Source: Sipunculus nudus
Lineage: Eukaryota; Annelida; Sipuncula; Golfingiida; Sipunculidae
Direction of reading: 5' to 3'
Assembly (NCBI GenBank): GCA_026874595.1
Contig: CM049307.1
Coordinates: forward strand, 36,996,862-37,060,861
DNA length: 64,000 nucleotides
Shown here: positions 24,801-32,002 of the stretch, piece by piece
Position numbering within the stretch: position 1 is the stretch's first letter
Layout: each line of letters opens with the position of its first letter
Notes under the pieces: model-generated
What the model was told of the DNA's origin: nothing
The model's input: the letters and a program-made list of their open reading frames with translations, nothing else
Databases searched by the model: none
Position numbers and translations under genes: made by a program

Positions 24801-25649
24801 TACTTTATCCTTGATAAAGATCTGTTTACAATTTTGTGCCACTGTACATGCTCTTTTTCTGACTGTATTTTCCATACAGCCGCATCAAGACACCAGTGAT
24901 TCTTCAGATTTGTCTGGTTCACGTAATAATCTCACCAAACACCCATGATTTTACTTTATCATCACAATAATGTTAAACGCAACCGACAGATGACGAAGTA
25001 GGGAAGAAATTTGAATAGTTCCACCAGAGTTCACCAACAATACCAATATAATTTATATATTTTTTTAGAGACACAGCAGAATATGTACTTTGGTCCAGGA
25101 TGATTTAATCACTTTAACTCTAAAAGCGTTACCCTGTAAAGCGATATTAAGAATGTTTGAAAAGACAGAGTTGAAAAATATGCCCTCTCTCGCAATGGAA
25201 AGAAACTTTAAACATAACACTTATTATGATATCCTCAGATGGTCATTGAATTATCCCATTGACGTCACCTTAACCCTCCACAAAATTTATAAACATCCTT
25301 TTGGAGTAAATCTGATGACCCAGTCAAAATTAAAATCCGCTACTTGACGGAAGTATAAAAATATCTTTACTCATAAGTTCTGTGATCGGTTCCTTGTGAT
25401 CAAATGACAGTAAAATTGAGAAGTCTAATGGATTTTACGGGTGTATTAAAAGAGAAATCCTTAACTACAGAGGAAAGACCATGTTGTAAAATTTAGATAT
25501 AACAAACTTAAACTGAGACAAGTAGATATAAGTTTATATCTCTTCACATCAACAAATAATCTTATTGCTTTACCTTGCGGCATTTGCCCCGAGACGATTC
25601 CAATTGCACCTGCCAAAAATATTCCAAAACATGAGCGTCTGAATGTCAT
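2503..25649 (-). CDS. Cadherin-repeat protein with an N-terminal jelly-roll-like module, 3' end outside the window (16-exon model)
   Basis: Gene-level entry; exons follow separately. The model joins 16 exons on the minus strand into about 838 open codons, and each split codon restores a sensible residue. Residues 1-21 are a signal peptide, about 27-182 an N-terminal module (LQVWRP, LVGEN, GDMIGW), 183-240 a five-cysteine linker, 241-355 EC1, 356-472 EC2, 473-586 EC3, 587-700 EC4, 701-809 EC5, and 810 onward the start of EC6. Cadherin repeats normally mediate calcium-dependent contacts outside the cell; a membrane segment would be expected left of base 1 but is not seen. I do not recognise a named orthologue (not a classical cadherin, Fat, Dachsous or Flamingo layout). 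The cadherin assignment is firm, the exact family is not. Confidence 0.88.
2759..4300 (-). other. Intron 15, no recognised element
   Basis: About 1.5 kb between exons 15 and 16. Short GCGG-rich iterations occur near 3555-3605, but there is no clear transposon or exon. Confidence 0.6.
4301..4428 (-). CDS. Exon 15: first half of cadherin repeat 5
   Basis: The acceptor is CTGTCTTTTCAG and the donor ACA|GTAAGA; it enters in phase 2 and leaves in phase 0. With the split Glu it reads IPENTNFTHVLGTFTATDQD, then WGDNARVVYSI and RGDYFFT. This is a textbook cadherin start: PEN, G-T and ATDxD. The phase matches exon 16 exactly. Confidence 0.92.
4824..5017. mobile_element. Short MITE, GCGGATCCAGG family, copy 1
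   Basis: The element starts GCGGATCCAGG (4824-4834) and ends CCTGGATCCGC (5007-5017), perfect 11-bp terminal inverted repeats. It has long C runs inside. With no coding capacity it is a non-autonomous DNA transposon or similar foldback. Confidence 0.7.
7481..7674. mobile_element. Short MITE, GCGGATCCAGG family, copy 2
   Basis: It begins GCGGATCCAGG and ends CTTGGATCCGCCCCTGG. The interior shares AAGGGTTTCAGAC and TTGGACCCCCC with copy 1. It lies in the same intron and orientation as copy 1. Confidence 0.7.
8076..8403 (-). CDS. Exon 14: bulk of cadherin repeat 4, first canonical DVNDN
   Basis: The largest exon (328 nt) runs from a TTTCATTTTAG acceptor to a CCGG|GTGAGT donor. It encodes KLHVYDRDLPLGDTFTLSI, VTVEFHVRVLDAAGEY and VSIHVMDVNDNAPCF, then TSSIPG/E for repeat 5. 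This is the first linker with the full calcium-binding signature, and DRD occupies the DxD position. Acceptor choice was fixed by the phase-0 donor of exon 13, which gives IPEEL-PVYTEVPS. Confidence 0.92.
8647..8864 (-). CDS. Exon 13: end of cadherin repeat 3 and start of repeat 4
   Basis: The acceptor is TGTTTGTATTCCAG and the donor CTG|GTATGT. It encodes RKFSIHFVNPRGMSPALDY, then YQVEVTVRDRQ, then LTVQIVRVNQPPYF, then NFSIPEEL. The LDY and VRDRQ positions match LDYE and A-x-D-x-G of a typical repeat. The linker VNQPPYF again lacks the acidic calcium ligands. Confidence 0.88.
9465..9515. repeat. (TA)n microsatellite
   Basis: About 25 uninterrupted TA dinucleotides. Confidence 0.95.
9567..9707. 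mobile_element. Short MITE, GGATCC family, copy 3
   Basis: The left end is GGGGCGTATCCAGGATTTAG and the right end CTCTGGATCCGCTTCT. It is shorter and more diverged than copies 1 and 2 but has the same ends. Confidence 0.6.
10324..10429 (-). CDS. Exon 12: middle of cadherin repeat 3
   Basis: This 106-nt exon follows CCTTCGTAG and ends at GAGAG|GTAAGT. Its 35 codons start VSASLDPVTDSADEYEYSI and end ALFKLVKR. It is supported by splice sites, phase and continuity: the split codon G|GG (Gly) joins KFSIHFVNPRG of exon 13. Its first bases, GTAAGC, themselves resemble a donor site. Confidence 0.78.
10430..10938 (-). other. Intron 11, nothing recognised
   Basis: About 0.5 kb, AT-rich, bounded by AAT|GTAAGT and CCTTCGTAG. 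Confidence 0.6.
10939..11147 (-). CDS. Exon 11: end of cadherin repeat 2 and start of repeat 3
   Basis: The acceptor is TTTGGATCAG in phase 2, and the donor AAT|GTAAGT in phase 0, with 69 codons. It encodes RVVCTRDLRFWKGPTYYEV, the strand LRVNIINLRRPPVL and the next repeat start TVSMRENQVKGREICN. The linker NLRRPPVL keeps the prolines but loses the acidic residues of DxNDN. An E in MRENQ is retained. Confidence 0.85.
11148..11526 (-). other. Intron 10, nothing recognised
   Basis: About 0.38 kb, bounded by GACG|GTACGG and TTTGGATCAG. Confidence 0.6.
11527..11668 (-). CDS. Exon 10: middle of cadherin repeat 2
   Basis: The acceptor is TTTTCAACAG and the donor GACG|GTACGG. The 47 codons run IKRFEVNDSVDEYGPLS to AGIFKVERIGPLRND. 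The split codon G|GT (Gly) gives RIGPLRNDGRVVCTRDL, close to the cadherin F-x-I-x-x-x-G-x-L pattern. The expected DxD and DxNDN calcium motifs are not present in this repeat. Confidence 0.82.
11904..12602. mobile_element. Foldback element with arms of about 130-145 bp
   Basis: The left arm (11904-12048) and right arm (12470-12602) are inverted copies. Shared tracts include AATGAATGCATGCTCTAT, ACATTCCATTATTATTTTG, AATGAGCTGACA and ATATTTTGCTGGTCTATAT. The spacer of about 420 bp has no ORF. It lies in intron 9 of the cadherin gene and could form a long hairpin in the pre-mRNA. Confidence 0.75.
12603..13823 (-). other. Middle of intron 9, nothing recognised
   Basis: This stretch separates two foldback elements in a 3.25-kb intron. 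No exon with matching phase or clear repeat was found. Confidence 0.5.
13824..14432. mobile_element. Foldback element with 21-bp CCCGGG-containing subrepeats in its arms
   Basis: The left arm (about 13824-13993) is about seven tandem 21-bp units of the form GGATTACTATTTCGCCCGGGC, alternating with a CCTGAGT variant, and ends in the palindrome around TTTCGCCCGGGCGAAA. The right arm (about 14336-14432) holds the reverse complement in degenerate form (AGTAATCCGCCTGGGC, CCCGGGCGAAAT). The spacer is AT-rich. It lies in intron 9. Confidence 0.7.
14923..15120 (-). CDS. Exon 9: end of cadherin repeat 1 and start of repeat 2
   Basis: The exon has an AACCACTCAG acceptor and a canonical CAG|GTGAGT donor, exactly 66 codons, phase 0 at both ends. 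It encodes KKSLYPASRRCNLTISAG and NITVLITPVNRPHSF, the last two strands of EC1. The linker is VNRPHSF instead of DxNDNxPxF, so the calcium ligands are missing. Repeat 2 starts RRTDFPSSTTIEASF. Confidence 0.82.
15121..16164 (-). other. Intron 8 with a Tigger/pogo remnant
   Basis: About 1.04 kb. Half is occupied by the transposon remnant at 15277-15722; the rest has no recognised content. Confidence 0.6.
15277..15722 (+). pseudogene. Tigger/pogo-type DNA transposon remnant
   Basis: The left end, TACAGTCGAACCCTTTTAAT followed by CCGGCATT and a second AATCCGACATT, has the look of a pogo/Tigger terminal repeat at a TA target. Downstream on the plus strand is coding-like sequence (LPIEEKPLTAQEYLTVDAS, then after a frame change DDDMYDLTADEKKPPLAKI and DRDLLFLQDMF, stop at about 15722) resembling an acidic C-terminal tail of such transposases. 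The DDE core is absent. Placement in the superfamily is from memory of motif style. Confidence 0.5.
16165..16376 (-). CDS. Exon 8: cadherin repeat 1, first part
   Basis: The acceptor is TTTTCCCCTATAG and the donor a weak GTATTT; 70 codons are open. The sequence begins GAPSFTN, has LLVQEDSPAGTFFYTVRA (the usual E-x-x-x-x-G-T-x-x-x-x-V strand) and ends FAIGDTNGGF. Joined to exon 9 it reads DTNGGFALSKKSL, matching the cadherin pattern x-x-x-G-x-L-x-x-x-x-x-L. The donor was chosen by phase, because no other GT nearby gives phase 0. Confidence 0.78.
16377..18623 (-). other. Intron 7 with a LINE remnant
   Basis: About 2.25 kb. The plus-strand LINE fragment at about 17133-17853 is the only recognised content. 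Confidence 0.6.
17133..17853 (+). pseudogene. Non-LTR retrotransposon (LINE) remnant, internally deleted
   Basis: The first part encodes VSDEDIRKTIMSSKTTSCDLD, FPTWLLKQNVDIL, a stop, then IINISLSTRSFP and KKALLIPILKK. This is the start of a LINE reverse transcriptase (pattern K-x-x-S-C-x-L-D-x-x-P). After a frame break the sequence jumps to the usual C-terminal end: LRSGAHGRFYSVAPR, FGDRSFYACAPKFWNQL, TLKKSLKIFYF. The catalytic middle, including the DD motif, is missing. Jockey/CR1-like is my guess. Confidence 0.72.
18624..18796 (-). CDS. Exon 7: five-cysteine linker before the cadherin repeats
   Basis: The exon has an ATTTCTTACAG acceptor and a GTACTT donor, with 57 complete codons. Five cysteines occur in YYEECLDG, SHCG, DNCV, RSCN and RFCR, with N-glycosylation sequons NRS and NFS among them. 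The exon ends SVAADIEA; the split codon G|AT (Asp) gives ...IEADGAPSF, resembling the acidic linker that precedes a cadherin repeat. I recognise no named domain for the cysteine pattern. Confidence 0.75.
18797..20088 (-). other. Intron 6 with a SINE and a poly-C tract
   Basis: About 1.29 kb. It contains the tRNA-derived SINE (about 19782-20072) and a run of about 19 C (19763-19781). Confidence 0.6.
19782..20072 (-). mobile_element. tRNA-derived SINE
   Basis: On the minus strand the head reads GGCTTCTGTGGTCTAAGGAT (A-box TGGTCTAAGG) and, about 30 nt on, GTGAGTTCGAATC (B-box GTTCGAATC). A body with GGAGCGATGAGATTTTCCCG follows. The spacing and boxes fit a RNA polymerase III internal promoter. 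The acceptor and anticodon arms do not form a clean tRNA, so it is a SINE head. The 3' end near the C run is approximate. Confidence 0.7.
20089..20158 (-). CDS. Exon 6: end of the N-terminal module (RKGDMIGW)
   Basis: This short 70-nt exon lies between a GTATCCACAG acceptor and a GTAAGA donor, entering and leaving in phase 2. It encodes NAFELDVADLDSISV and RKGDMIG; the split codon TG|G adds the Trp. A GD-x-I-G-W ending is characteristic of the module begun in exon 4. The phases agree with exons 5 and 7. Confidence 0.78.
20159..21342 (-). other. Intron 5, nothing recognised
   Basis: About 1.18 kb, very AT-rich. No exon with compatible phase. Confidence 0.6.
21343..21478 (-). CDS. Exon 5: N-terminal module core (LQVWRP ... 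LVGEN)
   Basis: The acceptor is TTACCTACACAG, entered in phase 0; the donor GTACTA leaves in phase 1. Its 45 codons include KWYVSSTTVPAG, LDLQVWRPLADGTYLLVGEN and STPLSTW. The LQVWRP and LVGEN signatures are the best diagnostics of the jelly-roll-like module. The split codon G|GT (Gly) joins NAFELDV in exon 6. Confidence 0.8.
21479..22161 (-). other. Intron 4 with a (GA)n tract
   Basis: About 0.68 kb. The only notable feature is (GA)21 at 21801-21842. Confidence 0.6.
21801..21842. repeat. (GA)n microsatellite
   Basis: About 21 GA dinucleotides, the only long GA tract in the window. Confidence 0.95.
22162..22286 (-). CDS. Exon 4: N-terminal module
   Basis: The exon has a strong acceptor (TTTCTCTTCACCAG) and a GTAGGT donor; it enters in phase 2 and leaves in phase 0. 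Its 41 codons run CTSQRVPRG ... NTILESAGMILAAENGQ ... CSGKIT. The end continues directly into KWYVSS of exon 5, giving a G-x-I-x-x-W-Y strand that I associate with a recurrent uncharacterised beta-sandwich module of marine invertebrate extracellular proteins. It holds two cysteines (CTSQ and IQCSG). Confidence 0.72.
22287..23197 (-). other. Intron 3, nothing recognised
   Basis: About 0.91 kb between the candidate microexon and exon 4. A segment near 22612-22690 is open in one frame but has incompatible phases. Confidence 0.5.
23198..23219 (-). CDS. Exon 3: candidate 22-nt microexon
   Basis: Exon 2 ends in phase 0 and exon 4 begins in phase 2, so something must lie between them. A 22-nt segment bounded by an AATTTAAG acceptor and a GTACGA donor gives VFLHAEA plus one base, and the split codon G|AA (Glu) joins exon 4. 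The result, NTWK-VFLHAEAE-CTSQ, looks like a beta strand. The acceptor has only a weak pyrimidine tract. This is the least certain exon of the model. Confidence 0.55.
23220..24517 (-). other. Intron 2 with a transposon end
   Basis: About 1.3 kb. Contains a solo pogo-like terminus at 24110-24178 and otherwise AT-rich sequence. Confidence 0.5.
24110..24178 (-). mobile_element. Solo pogo-like transposon terminus
   Basis: On the minus strand TACAGTGAAACTCCCCTAAG precedes CCGGACACTC, the form of a pogo/Tigger terminal repeat. No matching opposite end was found nearby, so this is a fragment. Confidence 0.4.
24518..24633 (-). CDS. Exon 2: N-terminal cysteine segment
   Basis: The exon follows a CACTTAG acceptor, enters in phase 2 and leaves in phase 0 at GTAACC. 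Its 38 codons start NPRFTCYDGG, continue through VPDMKGGKSS and end in FNTWK. This frame is chosen over a longer competing frame because only it accepts the phase-1 signal-peptide exon and because the other is arginine-rich and unlike a secreted domain. It is probably the first strand of the N-terminal module. Confidence 0.7.
24634..25573 (-). other. Intron 1, nothing recognised
   Basis: About 0.94 kb. A plus-strand open stretch at 25090-25347 has no recognisable domain and lies antisense inside the intron. Confidence 0.5.
25574..25649 (-). CDS. Exon 1: start codon and signal peptide of the cadherin-repeat gene
   Basis: The ATG at 25649-25647 is preceded by ACC (A at -3) and by an in-frame TAA 18 nt upstream, so it is the first possible in-frame start. 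It encodes 25 codons: MTFRRS, then a hydrophobic run CFGIFLAGAIGIVSG, then QMPQ, a good signal peptide with likely cleavage after SG. The exon ends in phase 1 at a GTAAAG donor. The split codon G|CC (Ala) joins exon 2. The transcription start and 5' UTR length cannot be seen. Confidence 0.75.
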
Positions 25650-26457
25650 GGTTATCAGCGGCGTTTACTGATTTGAAATATTGACTCGCAGCAGTGGCCT
25701 GGTCAAACAATTCCGAAAAAAACGGAGGTGCTGCCAAATGAGTCGATAACATGTGTCGATATACCACACAAGTAAGTCAAATTCGATAGTTCTGCTAAAC
25801 TGGTGAGTCGAACATGCTGCCTTTGAAATGTAACTTCAGAAAATCCCAAAACGTCCATGCAAGTTGATGGCGTCAGTAAAATACAATAACCTGGTCAATG
25901 AAGTACAGTTTTACGACAAAAACCAGTAAAGAACAATGGCTTTCTGAGTCTGACGGTTCTGGAAAATACCACCGAGCACTATCACACGCGTCAGTTAAAC
26001 ACAAAAGCTTGGTCGAACGAGAAAAAAAAAGTTATTAACTGGGCTCATTCATAGACAAGAGACCGCAAAGAGTGCGAGGAGTTGACGAGTCTCTGGCACA
26101 TATTAGCATTACCATTTTTTGCCTCTTCCATGTTGTTAAAACTTGTCACGAACATGTGGCAAAGGGAACCAGCCGTCTTCACTATTATCCAGGGAACTGT
26201 TAGTACACATTTTATTACGTACTCTGTGATTTAATTAATTACATTATGCGGTTTGCCTTGTTGAACGTAGGATCATATTACAGATTACCTGTGGTGTTAC
26301 CGTGTGTGTTCACATTTACTGTTAACTTTGAAAAAAAGAAAGAGCATAACATATTCCTTCAAAAGAGCTACAGTTTATTGATCATTTATACCCCTGGCGT
26401 ATGTTTATACCTCCTCATGTCATAAGACATCTCTATATGCAGACTGCATTTGTAGAC

Positions 26458-26459
<2 letters not shown>

Positions 26460-26527
<68 letters not shown>
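26460..26527. repeat. (TA)n microsatellite
   Basis: About 34 uninterrupted TA dinucleotides. Confidence 0.95.
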
Positions 26528-26529
<2 letters not shown>

Positions 26530-27654
26530 TTACTAGTACCAGTGTTCCGAGACATTATACAGAATTATTTCATAATTATAGTATGATATCGAATGAATAG
26601 TGTATTATGGTATGGTATTCGATGATCAGCGCTTGATGTGTACAAAAAAAAATGTAAAAAAAAATCATCCGAAAGTTCAGAAAAGATAAACCCGTGATTT
26701 TGATTAATTCCATATTTATTTATTTATATTAGTGTACGGTGTGTAGTTTAACTATATAAACACGAGTAAAATGTAAAAAAAAAACCACCATAATTTAAAT
26801 AGCTATGACCACGCAATCTCACATACAGTTTAACGCGATATGTCCAACTCGCTTTAGATAAATATTACTCTTTGGTCAAAGCCAAAAGTTCTAACTAGTC
26901 TCTGCAAAGTTTAGAAATGTTATTTTCTGTATCAGTAGACAAATCAGTGGATATATGTCCGTGCCTATAATATGTATATATAAATAGGAAAGGCATTTTA
27001 ACAGAACGATTGTGTATAAGTGCCAGCTTAATCAGTGGCACTAAAACATACTCGGATAAAAATGACAAAGTAATTCGAAAAAGCTGTGGAACTGATATGG
27101 TTTATACGACACAAAATGCATGGCTTCCATATGGAAAGAATTGATACAGGAAAATTTGATTGGGTCTACCGGATTAGTTTTGTTTGCTCAGCTTGATTTC
27201 GAACAGCTGTTTGTTGATAAAGAATTGGATGCATGGCATATGGTAGTCAGAATGTATCGTACGGTCATACATTAAGGCCTGTTATTATATGTTTTATCGG
27301 CTATTATAAGCTCCTTTGTAATACAGCACATACTTAACAAACTGGCCAACCCCTGCACTTATCTGTACAAATGGGTATTTTGTGTTAGTGAGCTTATATT
27401 ATAGTGGGCCTCTGAATTAGAAGTCATTGGGCGGTGGCACATGTTTAGTAATTTAATATCACAAAAAAATAAACAAAAGACGCCTATATATTCGAGGAAG
27501 CGTAGTATAAATCTTACAAATGTCATATAAAACACGTACTTCTGACAGCCACAAATTGATATTACCTATGCCCAGGCGTGAACTTTTTAAATCCAGTTTT
27601 AAGTTATGTTGGAACTTCTCTAAGGTATCAACTGCCTTATACTTAAAAGTCTGT

Positions 27655-27660
27655 CACACA

Positions 27661-27745
<85 letters not shown>
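27655..27745. repeat. Compound (CA)n-(TA)n microsatellite
   Basis: About 27 CA units with one TA interruption pass directly into about 18 TA units. It produces false open frames on both strands. Confidence 0.95.
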
Positions 27746-27748
<3 letters not shown>

Positions 27749-29250
27749 CCAAGCTGTAAACACAAAGGAAGATGGTTGTGAAATATGAACAAGTCGCTTG
27801 TTGCGAAACGCCATATGCAAACCTCTGGTTCGTTTGACGCCACGCCCCATAACATGTTATGATCAGTTGGATATAAACAAAACGAACAACCGAATCACTG
27901 TGGGATCAGTGTTTTCTGGCCTATTTATATTAAAGGTTCAAGGAGTTATATTTAGTTAATAAACGTCAAATACCGGAATAGGCCCCTTTAAAGATGAAGA
28001 GGGTGTATAACTGTATATAGAATCTGATTTGGCTTTGGTATGTAAACCAACCATTGAAAAGTCAAGTTAAAGAAATGAGAGCTACAGGTATGGAATATAA
28101 GAAAATGTGCATATTTAAAGTGCTGAAGCCAAATCGTGTTGATGCATGGCATATTTGTCTGATTAGGGGCAATGAAAGGTAAAAGAAGAATGTAACTTGC
28201 AGATGTAGACGTTATGGTGTTATGAATATTCATAAGTATGAAAATATTAAAAAAAAAATAGAAATAAGATAAGTTTGTTTTTTGAGTAATGTGTATTTTC
28301 ACCAGAATAAATTTTAAGCTGAAGGAGGTTATATTTGAAGGAGATGACAATGGCCAAATGGCTTGCCTACTTCTTACAGGTTTCACAGCGCTTGCATTCT
28401 TCCTACATATTTCAAAGGGCATGCATACTTCTTACATGTTTCACAGGCGTGCATACTTTTTATACAGGTTTCAGAAGTATCCAGCCATTAGCATTCAAAA
28501 ATTTGTTCAAAGGTACAATAACGTCGCAAAAATATTTGTTAATTTTTTATGCATACAATAGTCACACATAATTAACTCCGATTCCACTGTGTAATACGTT
28601 GTTGTGGCTTTGTGTGTGAGCAATCACATCCCAAGTGTGTCTGTTAACCATAAACAGAGGTTCTGAACATGCGCATTTTCGACAAACAAGGAGAGGACCG
28701 ATTTGAAGCTCTTGTTAATTTCTTGATTTGCGCAGTACACCAAACATGAGGTGTACGAGTCCGCTATGCATACACGTGTATGGTTTGCGCCATGAATCGC
28801 GCCCCATGCAAGTTTCATTCCACTTATGTACAGGAATAAGGAAACGGATTTAGAACGAAATATAGGCGCCATAATATTGTATGGAGAAAAGATTTTATCT
28901 CATTTGAAGCTAACACATCTGATATATAGATGTATGAATAGCCATGCTGACTTATAGTATATAGGAGATACCCGACTTTTCTGTGTATCCATGTACTATA
29001 CCTGGTATGGGAATTTGACCCTTTAGGAGAGCTTCGTGTTTCAACACACTGACAAAGCTTAGAAAGTGACGTTGTAGGAGGATAGATACCGGCCCTTCGA
29101 GTGTGTGTGTTAAATGGAACTGCATTTCGTTAAGATGGCTCACTGTAGATATTTTCCAGGAGAACTATACTTTGTAGTGTGGAAAGTTCGGAGAGGAGAA
29201 AACAGTGTGATTAGTGTCATAATGAAGACCCTATACGTGTAAACTTAATT

Positions 29251-30724
29251 GTATCCGCCAAAACAGAGTTTTGCGGATACTATGTTTTCAGCTGCACGCC
29301 GCCGCCGCCGCGGGAACATATCTCGGGAACCGTTTGACCGATCAGGAAAATTTTTTTACACAAATGTAGCCCTTGGAGAGCTTTATAACATACACAAAAA
29401 ATGGTGGCGCCACCTGCAACCATGTTTGCACAGTGTCCATCTGTTCGTCTGCCTTGGGTTAAAATCACTCATATCTCTGCAGTGACTAGACTAATTCACC
29501 TGAAATTCGGCATGCGTAAACATCCTGGATAGCTTTTCTGATTTTATGACAGGTGGCGCCACCTACATTCACGTTTACGCTGCAGACATCCAAGCTCATA
29601 TCTCGGGAACCGTTTGACCGATCAGGAAAATTTTTTTGCACAAATGTAGCCCTTGGAGAGCTTTATAACATACACAACGATGGTGGCGCCACCTGCAACC
29701 ATGTTTGCACAGTGTCCATCTGTTTGTCTGCCTTGGGTTAAAATCACTCATATCTCTGCAGTGACTTGACTATTTCACCTGAAATTCGGCATGCGTACAC
29801 ATCCTGGATAGCTTTTCTGATTTTATGACAGGTGGCGCCACCTACATTCACGTTTACGCTGCAGACATCCAAGCTCATATCTCGGGAACCGTTTGACCGA
29901 TCAGGAAAATTTTTTTGCACAAATGTAGCCCTTGGAGAGCTTTATAACATACACAAAAAAATGGTGGCGCCACATGCAACCATGTTTGCACAGTGTCCAT
30001 CTGTTCGTCTGCCTTGGGTTAAAATCACTCATATCTCTGCAGTGACTAGACTAATTCACCTGAAATTCGGCATGCGTAAACATCCTGGATAGCTTTTCTG
30101 ATTTTATGACAGGTGGCGCCACCTACATTCACGTTTACACTGCAGACATCCAAGCTCATATCTCGGGAACCGTTTGACCGATTGTGCATGTATATAAAAT
30201 TTTGCATGTGTATAGATTTCACATAGCTCTTCATCATACGCAAAACTGGTGGCGCCACCTGCAGCCATTTTTGCACAGCTCCTGTCTGTTTGTCTGCCAT
30301 GGGATAAACTCACTCATATCTCGGCAGTGGTTTGACATATCTGCCTAAAATTGTGCAGACATCCAAGCTCATATCTTGGGAACCGTTTGACCGATTGGGC
30401 CAAAGTTTTGCATGTGTATAGTTCTCACATAGCTCTTTATCATACGCAAAACTGGTGGCGTCACCTGCAACCATTTTTGCTCAGCGTCCATCTGTTTGTC
30501 TGCCACGGGCTTAAATCACTCATATACATGTAGTGGTTTGACTTATCTGCCTTAAATTTTGCATATGTATACAACTTGGACGGCTTTCTGGATTTTGTGG
30601 TATGGGGGGCAACCTACATACACAATTTGGCTGCAGACATCCGTGCTAATATGCAACACTCAATTCCCCTTGCCACTCAATCCACGCCTCACTTCACCCG
30701 TTCCATTCTGATTTAGGCGGATAC
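29251..30724. mobile_element. 1.5-kb element of tandem ~280-bp units with GGTGGCGCCACC palindromes
   Basis: The ends are GTATCCGCC (29251-29259) and GGCGGATAC (30716-30724). The left end also folds on itself (GTATCCGCCAAAAC / GTTTTGCGGATAC). Units restart at ATCTCGGGAACCGTTTGACC near 29320, 29598, 29876 and 30156, with a diverged copy at about 30375. Each unit carries one or two GGTGGCGCCACC sites and CATCTGTTCGTCTGCC. ORFs on both strands are by-products of the repeat. A non-autonomous DNA transposon is the likeliest identity. Confidence 0.75.
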
Positions 30725-31977
30725 ACGTAGTCGCTTGTCGACTACCCGTATTCTAGTTATGACTTGTAGTCACTCGATCATAAGATTATATAATCTTATC
30801 AGCCAGTATCGACTCGAACAGGTGCCACTTCCATGTTCAATTAAATGTTTACATGGGAAAATCAAATAAACTGGTTTCATATATATATAACTAAGCCATC
30901 TTGCAAATTAATAAACCTTGATTGAAGGATTAATATATTAAACATTAAATATCATTAAAATTCATTAAAAGAACAGGTGGATCATGTTCAATGCAAGTTT
31001 TGATCGGACAGGAGAATTTTCACAATCACAATGTCAAGGCCAATATATTTATAAAATTAGTATGACTTACAAATGTGGATGGATCCTGAAATTCTATCTC
31101 TTAAACCCAACCCAACCCAACCCCCCCCCCCCCCCCATATATTTCTGATAATCACGTGAGACAACTAGTAGCCGCTTGGTGGAGGGGCGTGGGTCTGTTA
31201 ATGTCGCCTAATAAACTGTTTATATTCGTGATGCTTATTTATAAATTTCCAATTTTAGTCACGAACGGTCGTAAGCAGCTTGGTTGGGATTACAACAAAC
31301 CGGATACCTCCTACACACAAAATACCACCAACTATATACACCTGAGGATAAACCGCAAGCTGGTCCCGTGAACCGCAGTCTCATCAGGTAACCAATGATT
31401 TGAATAGGCAAGGTCTTCGGAGATGTAATGCTCACGGAATTCGCAGAATTGCTTATTTCACAGGCGGCTTATATGCCACGTTTATATCAGAAGGACAGAA
31501 ACCGCAGATGTAACAATCCTCCACCTGTTAAAATAATGATATATTGAAACGTGAATGTTTAATATTTTAAACATTAATGTCACCAAATGGTCCATGCCGT
31601 TTCCAAGCGCGAGTCAGTTATTTACCAAAAAAAACATAGACTTCAGTTGTCCAGTATTCTTCTTTTGGGCATTGACCTGTAAATATATAAAATATAAAAG
31701 CATGTCTAGATGTCATCTTTTAATAAGTATAGTATTATATATCCATTATTATCTTTAACTGAAATATGCAGCCAAAATTAAAAAGGAATGTGATTTCATA
31801 ACACGAAGCACACGTCGTCTAGGAGACGGGAGCCGGTTTTGTGTTCTTCAGATTTCTAGTTTGCTGTCTTGACGGACAAGAACTATTGGATGACATGTAG
31901 CATTTGTGATATTCCAGTATCAACAAGATTTGGTTTCACCAAACGTGTCTCAAGAAGTGTCTGCGGTACAGTAGAGT

Positions 31978-32002
31978 CCCCCCCCCCCCCCCCCCCCCCC
32001 CC
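31978..32002. repeat. Poly-C tract
   Basis: About 25 consecutive C, the longest of several C/G homopolymers (also 19763, 31121, 42121, 45952). Confidence 0.9.

Larger units (their letters stand above)
25650..29249. other. 5' flank of the cadherin gene and intergenic sequence
   Basis: The promoter of the minus-strand gene should lie just right of 25649, but I see no convincing TATA or initiator. The rest is AT-rich with a (TA)n tract at 26460-26527 and a compound (CA)n-(TA)n tract at 27655-27745. Confidence 0.5.

Noticed and set aside
25090-25347. Plus-strand 85-codon open frame in intron 1
   Set aside because: No recognisable domain, AT-rich codons and position antisense inside an intron; cannot be supported as a gene.
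27520-27850. Open frames with CVCVCV and IYIYIY runs
   Set aside because: They are translations of the (CA)n-(TA)n microsatellite; the same applies at 26401, 35583, 42361-42711, 55708 and 57686.
28624-28872. Minus-strand frame with LVYCANQEINKSFKSVLS, faintly like the seventh helix of a GPCR
   Set aside because: Only one short segment, no conserved NPxxY, no flanking helices and no splice sites to join it to anything.
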